This document shows, one piece after another, positions 7,193 to 14,387 of a stretch of 16,788 nucleotides of DNA (positions are counted from its first letter, which is position 1; every line of letters starts with the position of its first letter). Source of the stretch: Candidatus Omnitrophota bacterium. Its GTDB lineage: Bacteria; Omnitrophota; Koll11; Duberdicusellales; 4484-171. The notes beneath the pieces were generated by a model. The model was not told where the DNA came from. It worked only from the letters and a program-made list of their open reading frames with translations, and ran no database searches. Made by a program: the position numbers and the translations under genes. The stretch lies in NCBI GenBank assembly GCA_030692055.1, contig JAUYCY010000118.1, positions 1-16,788 on the forward strand, read 5' to 3'.

Positions 7193-8386
7193 TTATGATT
7201 GGCGAATTTTTGAAAGAGTCGCTTTCTGTAGATCTAAAGCCTGCGCTAGCTCTTCTTCTTTGAGATAACCAAGTTCTTTTAAGATTTCACCGAGAATAAT
7301 TCCCTTTTTCCAATGAAGACTAAGCGCTTCTTCAAGTTGCTCGCCCGAGATTGCTTTTTTATCAAGTAAAATTTGGCCTAATGGTTTATAGGCTATTGAG
7401 AAATTAAGCTCTTTTTTATAAACTTGAGGGTCTAGGTGATCTTGGAGTTTAGTACTTCTTCTGTCTGCCATAAATTTACTTCCAGGCAGAGTTTTTAAAT
7501 ACCGTTTTATTTCCACGACTTTCTCGTTTATCTCGACGATATTTCGAAATTCCGAAGGTTTAGTCTTATTTACTACAGCCATAGTTATGCTCATAAGCGG
7601 TATCTTTTTTATTTTGTCTGTTCTGTCTTTAGCGATAATGAAGCCTTGCTCTCTATCTTTTTTGGAATAATGTAAAGGAATAAGATTATCAAACATAATG
7701 ATGAAATATTGGCAAATTTCTTTATATTTCTCGGGAGTGCTTATAAATACAAAGTCATCTCCGCCGATATGCCCAATCAAGTCAGTTTTATCGCCGAATC
7801 TTTTCACAATCGTATATAAAATATAAGCCGTCTGCATGATAACCTTGTCGCCTTTAAAATACCCGTAGACATCGTTGAAGCATTTGAAGTTATCGATATC
7901 TATATGCCCGAAAGAAAACGCGGCGTCTTTTTCTAGTTTTTCGCGGATTACATCTTCAATCAGCCTTGCGCCCGGCAGTCCCGTTAGAGAACTTGAATAA
8001 TGGCTATATTGAGCGCGCTTTATCGCCATCTCTATCCGCGTGCGTAAATCCAAGGGGTCAGGAGGTTTAATTAGGTAGTCATCTACGCCTTGTTTTAAGG
8101 TTAGGAGTTGTTCGCGCAGTTGGCGTTTGTTTATTAGGGTGATTATAGGTATAAAAGCAGTGATAAAGTCTTCTTTCAGGAGATGACAAATTTCAAGATG
8201 TGATTTATCCGCAGAATGGACATCGATAATTATAGCATCAGGGGATATTTTCTTGATGAGAGAAATATCGTTTACCTGAGATTCTTCTATGAAAGTTTCA
8301 TATCCCCAGCCATCAAAACAAAAATGTAAAACGTCTCGTAAATGTTTATCTGAAGATATGATTAGAATCCGCTTTACTTTTTTCAT
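7193..8386 (-). CDS. Response regulator with GGDEF and C-terminal MshEN-like domain
   Basis: Residues 1-125 form a receiver domain with phosphoacceptor Asp55 (IIIDVHS) and Lys107. Its N-terminal acidic pocket is reduced (SSDK rather than DDE). Residues about 130-310 are a GGDEF domain opening with SSLTGLPG and carrying GGDDF at 208-212, which has Asp in place of the usual Glu, so cyclase activity is uncertain. Residues about 333-390 match the MshEN (GspE N-terminal) fold: LGQILLDKKAISGEQLEEAL, then LGEILKELGYLKEEELAQAL. Some MshEN domains bind c-di-GMP; here the usual first Arg is Pro and the first Gln is replaced by His, so binding may be weak. The protein could make, sense or report c-di-GMP. 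Its ATG overlaps the stop of the preceding CheY-like gene by 4 bp. Confidence 0.88.
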   Translation of the reverse strand: MKKVKRILIISSDKHLRDVLHFCFDGWGYETFIEESQVNDISLIKKISPDAIIIDVHSADKSHLEICHLLKEDFITAFIPIITLINKRQLREQLLTLKQGVDDYLIKPPDPLDLRTRIEMAIKRAQYSHYSSSLTGLPGARLIEDVIREKLEKDAAFSFGHIDIDNFKCFNDVYGYFKGDKVIMQTAYILYTIVKRFGDKTDLIGHIGGDDFVFISTPEKYKEICQYFIIMFDNLIPLHYSKKDREQGFIIAKDRTDKIKKIPLMSITMAVVNKTKPSEFRNIVEINEKVVEIKRYLKTLPGSKFMADRRSTKLQDHLDPQVYKKELNFSIAYKPLGQILLDKKAISGEQLEEALSLHWKKGIILGEILKELGYLKEEELAQALDLQKATLSKIRQS

Positions 8387-8739
8387 TTACCGAGTTTTTT
8401 TATAATCGTCATTACATCTTCCAAGACAATAGGTTTAACCAGATAGCCACTCGCCCCTAAATTTTTGGCAGTTTCTTTAAAATCTTTATTATCACTGCCG
8501 GAAACAAAATACACATTTGCCTGAGGGTCAAATTTTTTTATGCGGCGAAATACCTCTATGCCATCCATATCAGGCAGTTTTACATCTAAGAGTACGCACC
8601 CAGGATTATGTTTTTTGTAAATCTCAATCGCTTGCGTACCGTTTTTTGCCTTTAGGGCGGGCATACCTTTTCGCTCAATGGCTTTTACAAGCAATTCGCA
8701 TAGACTGTCTTCGTCATCCACAACCAAAATCGGCCTCAT
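8383..8739 (-). CDS. Single-domain (CheY-like) response regulator
   Basis: This 118-residue protein is a complete receiver domain and nothing more. The acidic pocket is Asp8-Asp9, the phosphoacceptor is Asp52 (LLDVKLPDMDG), the switch residue is Ser80 and the conserved lysine is Lys102. With no output domain it must act by protein contact or as a phosphorelay intermediate. It lies 18 bp after the DHp-like gene and shares ATGA with the REC-GGDEF gene that follows, so all three are probably co-translated. The G-rich run before the ATG is a weak or atypical ribosome-binding site. Confidence 0.93.
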   Translation of the reverse strand: MRPILVVDDEDSLCELLVKAIERKGMPALKAKNGTQAIEIYKKHNPGCVLLDVKLPDMDGIEVFRRIKKFDPQANVYFVSGSDNKDFKETAKNLGASGYLVKPIVLEDVMTIIKKLGK

Positions 8740-8757
8740 TTATATCCCCCCCTATTT

Positions 8758-9087
8758 TTAATTACTCGGTTTATAAGTAGCTTTTTTTAATTTTGTCAAA
8801 AACTCATCTATATCTTTGATTCTACTCAAACTCTTATCGCATACTTCGATTAAATCGTCAGGTTTACCGGGTTGAAACGATGCCCTGTATAATAATTTTA
8901 TCATAAACGAAGCAAGTTTTAGGATCCATAAGGGGTGCATACGCAAACTTTCAATGGCGAGTGATATTAGATAGATATCATTGCGGATATGATGGCTGAT
9001 TAGTTCCCAAACCAAAGGATGCACGGTAATATTTTCTCTTTTTATCCTTTCATAAATTTTCTCTTCATCGCGTAAAGGGTTAGCCAT
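8758..9087 (-). CDS. Small helical protein resembling a stand-alone DHp phosphotransfer domain
   Basis: This 109-residue protein has no family I can name with certainty. Residues 31-40 (SHHIRNDIYL) align well with the histidine kinase H-box pattern SHEIRNPL, placing His32 at the phosphorylated position. Residues 85-103 (KSLSRIKDIDEFLTKLKKA) look like the second DHp helix. About 40 residues, including hydrophobic helices (WILKLASFMIKLL), separate the two. There is no ATP-binding domain. By analogy with Spo0B-like phosphotransferases it may carry phosphate between the receiver proteins encoded on both sides. It has a good ribosome-binding site (AGGAG, five bases before the ATG). The gene itself is secure; the phosphotransfer role is inference. 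Confidence 0.7.
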   Translation of the reverse strand: MANPLRDEEKIYERIKRENITVHPLVWELISHHIRNDIYLISLAIESLRMHPLWILKLASFMIKLLYRASFQPGKPDDLIEVCDKSLSRIKDIDEFLTKLKKATYKPSN

Positions 9088-9107
9088 AGCAGCTCCTTTT
9101 TTTTGAA

Positions 9108-9189
9108 AATGATTACACTGATTAGGAAATGATTACACAGATTATGTGTTATTAATCAGTGTAATCAATCTTAAATCTGTGTAATCATT
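9108..9189. repeat. Interlocked inverted repeats of a GATTACACAGATT-type sequence
   Basis: Two inverted pairs interlock in the order A-B-A'-B'. A (9110-9124) is perfectly complementary to A' (9153-9167) over 15 bp, and B (9128-9143) to B' (9174-9189) over 16 bp. A and B are also near-identical direct repeats, so the nested pairing A/B' with B/A' is possible with a few mismatches. The element fills the gap between the response regulator gene at 9200 and the DHp-like gene at 9087. It looks like an inserted dispersed repeat rather than an original part of the operon. Confidence 0.75.
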
Positions 9190-9199
9190 AAAAAATATT

Positions 9200-9568
9200 T
9201 TATGTTTTTAATTTCTCTATGAGCTCTTTCAGTTTTTCAATACGTACCGGCTTTACCAGGTATTCTTCTGCCCCTGCTTGCGCCGCCTCGGTAATCTTAT
9301 CAGGGTCATCTATACGCGTTACCATCGCGCAAATAGTTTTTTTATCTATTGCTTTAACCCGCCTTACGACCTCGATGCCGTCAAATTCAGAAAATGGCAT
9401 ATGTATATCAATAATGCATATCGGCGGATGCTCTTTTTGAAAGATTTTTATTGCCTCTTGTCCGCTCGCAGCAGTGTACACTTCAAAGCCTCCTCGTTCA
9501 AATATGTCTTTAAGAAAAATACAAATATTTTCTTCATCGTCTACTATGAGCACCTTTTTCCGTTCCAT
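9200..9568 (-). CDS. Single-domain (CheY-like) response regulator
   Basis: This 122-residue receiver domain has an acidic pocket at Asp10-Asp11, phosphoacceptor Asp54 (IIDIHMP), switch Thr84 and Lys106. The loop after the phosphoacceptor is two residues longer than usual (MPFSEFDGIEV). There is no output domain. A strong Shine-Dalgarno sequence (AAGGAGG, five bases before the ATG) implies efficient independent translation. It is the first signalling gene after the histidine kinase once the GxxExxY insertion is removed, so it is the best candidate for that kinase's direct partner. Confidence 0.93.
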   Translation of the reverse strand: MERKKVLIVDDEENICIFLKDIFERGGFEVYTAASGQEAIKIFQKEHPPICIIDIHMPFSEFDGIEVVRRVKAIDKKTICAMVTRIDDPDKITEAAQAGAEEYLVKPVRIEKLKELIEKLKT

Positions 9569-9587
9569 ATTTTCCTCCTTTTCTAAA

Positions 9588-9655
9588 ACGCGAATGGTCG
9601 CGAATCCCTGCCTGCCGGCAGGTAGGCAACGCTAATTATCGCGAATGTAGTCGCG
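9588..9655. repeat. Left flank repeat of the GxxExxY unit, with palindrome
   Basis: ACGCGAATGGTCGCGAAT (9588-9605) is followed by a 20-bp imperfect palindrome, CCTGCCTGCCGGCAGGTAGG (9607-9626, one mismatched pair), and then CGCTAATTATCGCGAATG (9630-9647). The CGCGAAT and CGCTAATT words recur inverted at 10043-10083. The inner part encodes the last residues and stop of the GxxExxY protein. Confidence 0.75.
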
Positions 9656-10046
9656 CTGTATCGTAAGCACGTCTTTTTATATCTAACTTATCTGAACCAA
9701 AGTTTACTAGATAGCCAAGCTTATAAGCTGTTCCTTCCAGGTAATAATATAGTTGTTTCTCGAAAACAGTCGGCATATTTAAAACCGACTTTATTTCTAT
9801 AATTATTTTATCATCAATAATAAAATCTGGCTCGTAGATACCTATTTCCTGGTCTTTATATTTTACTTTTAATCGTTTCTTCTCGGTGAATGGTACTTCT
9901 TTTGATTTAAACTCGAATGTTAAAGCCTTATGATAAATCTGTTCTTTGTGTGCTGGCCCCAGTTGATTATATACTTCATAAAAACAACCTACTATTTTAT
10001 ATGCTAAATCTTTATATAACAATTTGTCACTAGTCATTGTATCCAT
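9636..10046 (-). CDS. GxxExxY-family (PDDEXK-like) protein
   Basis: This 136-residue protein belongs to the GxxExxY family: YEVYNQLGPAHKEQIY (23-38) carries the name motif in variant form, with Gly30, Glu35 and Tyr38. A nuclease-fold core follows with Asp74 (YEPDFIIDD), Glu84-x-Lys86 (IEIKS) and Gln98 (QLYYYL), the expected PDDEXK residues. The biochemical role of the family is not settled; members are often found in odd places such as rRNA intervening sequences and small repeat-bounded insertions. Here both gene ends run into inverted repeats: the ATG (or the second ATG at 10037) abuts the right repeat, and the C-terminal ARLHSR comes from the left one. It interrupts the kinase/response-regulator operon and is probably mobile or recently inserted. 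No clear Shine-Dalgarno sequence is seen. Confidence 0.85.
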   Translation of the reverse strand: MDTMTSDKLLYKDLAYKIVGCFYEVYNQLGPAHKEQIYHKALTFEFKSKEVPFTEKKRLKVKYKDQEIGIYEPDFIIDDKIIIEIKSVLNMPTVFEKQLYYYLEGTAYKLGYLVNFGSDKLDIKRRAYDTARLHSR

Positions 10047-10083
10047 TCGCGTGTATTCGCGTTAGATTAGCGCAAATTAGCGT
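10043..10083. repeat. Right flank repeat of the GxxExxY unit
   Basis: Bases 10043-10083 contain CATTCGCG, ATTCGCG and two ATTAGCG words, the inverted counterparts of the words at 9588-9606 and 9630-9655. The repeat ends three bases before the stop codon of the histidine kinase gene, so the inserted unit appears to be about 0.5 kb (about 9588-10083). Confidence 0.72.
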
Positions 10084-10085
10084 TT

Positions 10086-12149
10086 CTATAATAATGGTAG
10101 TTCAATAAGAAACGTTGCTCCTTTTCCCTCCCCATCTGACTGTGCCCAGATTTTCCCGCCGTGATTTTCTACGATTTTACGCACCCTGCCTAAGCCGATG
10201 CCGGTTCCTTCCGTAGAAGCTTTTGTGGTGACAAAATCTAAAAAAATATCTTCTATGAATTCCGGCTTTATGCCGTAGCCATTGTCTTTGAATTCTATCA
10301 TGAATGTTTTAGCAGAATTTCTGTAAACCTTAAGTGTTATTTTCTTTTCTTTTTGGTTGTTGTGCTTTACAGCGTGTATGGCATTAGTAGCTAGATTGAC
10401 CAGCACTTCTTCTAAATGTATTTTATTGGCTTTTAGTCGTATATCAAGCTCGATTTCTTTTTCAAAAAATATTCCTTCGTATTTTAACTGCGGCTCAACG
10501 ATACTTGAAAATCCTTCCAGTACTTCCTCAAATTTCATCTCTACTTGCTCACCTTTAGTTTGCGAGGAAAACTCTCTTACCGCCTTTATCATCTTGGAAA
10601 TCCTGGAGAGGTCGCCGGTAATGCGGTTTAACCTATCACTAAGGTAATTCAATTTATCCTGCGGAATATTATTTTTAAGATCTTCGGTTATTTCCATCTT
10701 CACTACCTCCGCGATACCGCTTACCGCAAAAACCGGGTTATCTATTTCATGAGCAAGCGAGGCGCTAAAGTGGTCCATCGCTCTTTGCCTACGGATTTGT
10801 TCTTCTTTGGCAAGCCGCGTTTTTTCTTCCTGCCAAAATAAACAGTTTTCAATCGCTAAAGAAACTTGCGAAGAAAGAATGTCAAAAACTATAAAATCAG
10901 AATCAGAATATATCATCTTTGTTGATTTCTGGCCTAATACTAAAAATGCAAAAAGGCTACCTTCGGTAAAATACGGCACTACTAATGTTTCAAGGGGTAG
11001 ATTAGAAAAGCCAGCGCTCTCGGCTAATATCGGCCTCTTATTTTTAGAAAGCATTGTAATGAGTTGAGAGTTTAGCGAAATTTGTTTATCAAAAGAATAA
11101 TCTTTAGGAAGATGATGCCGGCTTAAAACATAAGATTTTTCTGAAGTAGAAAAGGTGTAAAGGGCAATAAATTGCGGTTGGACAACACTATAAACTTCCG
11201 CAATTACTTCTACGAAAAGCTTATCTAACTCTCTTATCTGCGTCATCCTCTTTGCAAGTTCACGTATTGATTGCTGATAACGTTGTTGCTCCTTAAACAT
11301 AGCATTTTCAATCTGCTGACGGAGGTAGCTGTAGATGAACGGCCCTACGGTTGATAACACACCCATAAGCAATACCGCCCAAATCCAAAGGCCGGTTTTT
11401 ATGCCAAACCATAGAGGGAATCCTAAAACAAACGTATAAATAAAAATAAAAATTCCTGCACGGGTAAGCAAAATACGAATGTCCATAAGGCGGTATTTAA
11501 TAATAGTATACCCTACTATTAGAATAAAAAGAAAAGCAGGCAAATATCCGAATGGATAAATTTCCCTTCCGTAATTAGGAAGGAAATCAAAAGAAGCAAG
11601 GTTGTAGACGAAGAAAGCCAACAAGAGGTATTTAACTTGTGTTTTCCTAAGAGATGAAGAAATATTCTTTTTAATCCATAAAGAATAAAATACAATTGTA
11701 TAAGAAATAGCTAATAGAATATTAAAAAATAATAAAAAAATGTAATGAAATTTTCCCGCTAAAGGATAGTATCCCCAGAAATACCTTTGAACACCATTTA
11801 TTAGATACGAGGAAATCCATATAGATGCAGCAAGGAAAATACCTATTAAATAACTTAAATAAACTAATTTCCTTAATTTTTGCAAGCTGACAAGCTCTAC
11901 TGTGTAATGAAAAACTGTAATTGGTATGAAGATTATCCCAGTATAGCCAACTTTTAGACAAGTAATGAGGATATTTTTTTCATGGAAATTGTATGCCATA
12001 GAAAAGAAAAATAACCAGACACTAGCAGGAAAGCATAAGAGTAAAAATAGTCGATTAAGGAGGTGCTTTTTATTTTTTAAATAAACAAAAATACCTGAAA
12101 ATACAAGCAAAAGTGAAATAATTAATGGAGGTATAGAATAAAGATTCAT
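10086..12149 (-). CDS. Membrane sensor histidine kinase (7TM-like, GAF, HisKA, HATPase)
   Basis: This protein of 687 residues, counted from the ATG at 12149, has about eight hydrophobic helices over residues 8-275. They resemble the histidine kinase N-terminal 7TM region and end with the typical YRLMDIRILLTRAGIF stretch. A GAF domain covers about 305-440. The HisKA H-box is LAHEIDNPVF with His467, and the HATPase boxes are NLATNAIHAV (N box), DNGYGI and GTGIGLG, all intact. It should autophosphorylate in response to a membrane or small-molecule cue. It lacks its own receiver, and the free receiver proteins encoded downstream are the likely partners. Its ATG overlaps the stop of the SDR gene (TGATG), coupling it to the ACP and reductase genes. 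An in-frame GTG one codon earlier is an alternative start. Confidence 0.92.
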   Translation of the reverse strand: MNLYSIPPLIISLLLVFSGIFVYLKNKKHLLNRLFLLLCFPASVWLFFFSMAYNFHEKNILITCLKVGYTGIIFIPITVFHYTVELVSLQKLRKLVYLSYLIGIFLAASIWISSYLINGVQRYFWGYYPLAGKFHYIFLLFFNILLAISYTIVFYSLWIKKNISSSLRKTQVKYLLLAFFVYNLASFDFLPNYGREIYPFGYLPAFLFILIVGYTIIKYRLMDIRILLTRAGIFIFIYTFVLGFPLWFGIKTGLWIWAVLLMGVLSTVGPFIYSYLRQQIENAMFKEQQRYQQSIRELAKRMTQIRELDKLFVEVIAEVYSVVQPQFIALYTFSTSEKSYVLSRHHLPKDYSFDKQISLNSQLITMLSKNKRPILAESAGFSNLPLETLVVPYFTEGSLFAFLVLGQKSTKMIYSDSDFIVFDILSSQVSLAIENCLFWQEEKTRLAKEEQIRRQRAMDHFSASLAHEIDNPVFAVSGIAEVVKMEITEDLKNNIPQDKLNYLSDRLNRITGDLSRISKMIKAVREFSSQTKGEQVEMKFEEVLEGFSSIVEPQLKYEGIFFEKEIELDIRLKANKIHLEEVLVNLATNAIHAVKHNNQKEKKITLKVYRNSAKTFMIEFKDNGYGIKPEFIEDIFLDFVTTKASTEGTGIGLGRVRKIVENHGGKIWAQSDGEGKGATFLIELPLL

Positions 12150-13288
12150 CACTTTTTTTCTTTAAGTGCAACTTTATATAAAATATGTTTCTTTATAAAC
12201 CCATAACTGCTGCCATATTGGATAATTTTAGAAAAATGTTCAGCAGTAAATTCTGGAAAATTAAAGGCGTATTTCTTTAAAATATTCCTTGTATATGTGG
12301 AATCCAGTTTTATTTGAGGAACCACATTAATTAGATTTATTCTCTTCATAATATTTCGCTGAACTGGAGAAATATTTTTCTCATTAAATTCTTCAAAAGA
12401 GACAGGTTGTGTTTTTGTAAATCCAATATATTTGCGTGCAAGCTCAAAAATTTCTCTGGTAAAAAATTGCTTTTCGCCGAACAAATGATAATTTATATTT
12501 TTAATAGTGATGTTGTGAAAAATAAAATATACTGTTTGAATTGTATGGTCCACACAGGTTAAATTAAGCGAGAACCTTTCGTCGGTTGGAAAAAAATCTA
12601 ATATATCCAGACTCCAGAGACGTAAAAGCTCGTAGATATGATTGAAGCGGAAAGTTTTACCAGTAGTAGATTCTCCTACCACGGCGGGTGGCCTAAAAAT
12701 ATCTACCCATAAATCTTTCTTTCTGTATTCATCAACTACTTTCTCTGCTTCAAATTTACTCTGCTCATAAGGAATATTAAATTTCTGGCCCACATCCAAG
12801 TCCTTTTCTTTAAACACACTTTTATAATCCCCGCAAACGTAAGCTGTGCTAAAATAGTTAACTTTTTTCAACCTCCCTTTCTTGTGCCACTCAAGGCTTA
12901 GCTCTAACACTTTTTTTGTCCCTTCCACATTGACCCTTCTTAACTCTTCTAACGGTGCATCAAAGCGGGTAATAGCCGCTAAATGGAAAATCTCATCTAT
13001 CTCGTTTTCTAATAAATCTTTCGTCTCTTTATCCAACTCTAAATTTTCTTTTGTTATATCTCCACCCAACACCACCAGATTACTAATTTTATCTAAGACT
13101 TTTGCATCCCAAAACTTTAAAGTCTCTACTACTCTCTCTTTCGCGCTTTTGTTATCCTTGTTTCTCGCCAACGCATAAACTTTGCAATCATTTTCAAGAA
13201 GAATTTTTAATAAATAAGAACCTACCAAACCAGTTGCGCCGGTTAAAAATACAGTTTTCTTGTTATCCATGCCTTTTTCTATTACCAT
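12149..13288 (-). CDS. Thioester-reductase-like extended SDR (second copy)
   Basis: This 379-residue protein is an NAD(P)-dependent extended SDR of the NAD_binding_4 (male sterility/thioester reductase) type. The nucleotide-binding motif is TGATGLVG near residues 16-23. HLAAITRFDAPLEEL (from 102) is typical of acyl-thioester reductases, and the catalytic set is Ser148 (STAYVCG), Tyr174 and Lys178 (YEQSK). Such enzymes reduce an acyl chain held on a carrier protein to an aldehyde, and sometimes on to an alcohol. It is a tandem paralogue of the preceding gene, which with the ACP would supply or share the substrate. The start is taken as the ATG overlapping the previous stop (TGATG). A GTG one codon earlier and an ATG at 13270, nearer the family's usual N-terminus, are alternatives. 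Confidence 0.87.
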   Translation of the reverse strand: MVIEKGMDNKKTVFLTGATGLVGSYLLKILLENDCKVYALARNKDNKSAKERVVETLKFWDAKVLDKISNLVVLGGDITKENLELDKETKDLLENEIDEIFHLAAITRFDAPLEELRRVNVEGTKKVLELSLEWHKKGRLKKVNYFSTAYVCGDYKSVFKEKDLDVGQKFNIPYEQSKFEAEKVVDEYRKKDLWVDIFRPPAVVGESTTGKTFRFNHIYELLRLWSLDILDFFPTDERFSLNLTCVDHTIQTVYFIFHNITIKNINYHLFGEKQFFTREIFELARKYIGFTKTQPVSFEEFNEKNISPVQRNIMKRINLINVVPQIKLDSTYTRNILKKYAFNFPEFTAEHFSKIIQYGSSYGFIKKHILYKVALKEKK

Positions 13289-14382
13289 CACGCATATTTT
13301 GTTTCTTTTACTTTGATAAAACCTACCTTATCACAATACTCGAATGTTTTAAGAAGATTATTGCTATCTATTTTTGGATATTCAAATTTATATTCTTTTA
13401 ATGTATTTTGGGTATAAGAAGAGATAAACTTATTTTTATAATTGCAATAAGGTATAAATGGTTCAGCTAGCATTTTTTGTGTAGCTGTCCATTTATCAAA
13501 GTAAAATTTTTCTAAAGGAACAAATTTCGGTATTTTAAAGTTAAAATAGTTAGACGATAATTTTGCAAAGAAATAATTATTTGTATCCTCTGGTGAAACG
13601 ATATGGTAAGTTACGGATTCATCCCTATCCCCAAGTAATAAAATTGCTTTAGCGGCCGTATCTATGTTAATTAGATTTAGCGAACACTCTAGATTCATAG
13701 GAAAATCTTCATAAAGACCTTGTGAAAAAAAACGGTGTGGTTCATAAAAAAAATTAAAATTATTGGTTTTTCCATCACTAGACTCGCCTATAATTAAACT
13801 AGGCCGGAAAATTGTTATCTGTAAACCTTTCTTTTTATAATCCTCTACTATAGTTTCTGCTTCATATTTAGTCCACTCGTAGTGATTATAAAAACCTTGT
13901 CCTAATTTCAGCATTCCTTCGTTAAAATTTACACCAGTTTTATTTCCTACTACAAAAGCTGTACTTACATGGTTTATTTTCTTAATTTTTTTACAGCCTA
14001 ATGCAAAGTTAAAAATATTTTTCGTCCCTATGACGTTTATTTTTTCGAGTATTTGTAATTGAGCCTTAAAGGCTGTTAAGGCTGCGCAATGAAAAATTAT
14101 TTCAATCTCTGACTTAAGTAAATCTAAAATATTCTTTTGTTCAAGGCCAAAATCACGAGAAGTGATATCTCCATCGATAACAATTAAATTCTTTGAATAG
14201 ACACTAGGGATTGAACTATTCCAAAAGCTCAAAAGATCATCAACTCTTTTTTTGGCACTTTCGTCCTTTCGGCTACGTGCAAGAGCATAAACTTTATGCC
14301 CGCTTTCAAGAAGGATTTTTAATAAATAAGACCCCAGTAATCCTGTCGCGCCAGTGATAAATACGGTTCTTTTTTTATCCAT
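13288..14382 (-). CDS. Thioester-reductase-like extended SDR (first copy)
   Basis: This 364-residue protein has the same fold and motifs as its downstream neighbour: TGATGLLG near residues 10-17, HCAALTAF (98-105), Ser140 (STAFVVG), Tyr168 and Lys172 (YEWTK). The DNA around both N-termini is also similar, indicating tandem duplication. With all catalytic residues intact in both, the pair may perform two successive two-electron reductions (thioester to aldehyde to alcohol) or act on different chains. The ATG five bases after the ACP stop is chosen, since it places the start right before the nucleotide-binding strand as in the family. A GTG at 14406, inside the ACP gene, would add eight residues. 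No clear Shine-Dalgarno sequence is seen, so translation may depend on coupling to the ACP gene. Confidence 0.87.
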   Translation of the reverse strand: MDKKRTVFITGATGLLGSYLLKILLESGHKVYALARSRKDESAKKRVDDLLSFWNSSIPSVYSKNLIVIDGDITSRDFGLEQKNILDLLKSEIEIIFHCAALTAFKAQLQILEKINVIGTKNIFNFALGCKKIKKINHVSTAFVVGNKTGVNFNEGMLKLGQGFYNHYEWTKYEAETIVEDYKKKGLQITIFRPSLIIGESSDGKTNNFNFFYEPHRFFSQGLYEDFPMNLECSLNLINIDTAAKAILLLGDRDESVTYHIVSPEDTNNYFFAKLSSNYFNFKIPKFVPLEKFYFDKWTATQKMLAEPFIPYCNYKNKFISSYTQNTLKEYKFEYPKIDSNNLLKTFEYCDKVGFIKVKETKYA

Positions 14383-14387
14383 AATTA

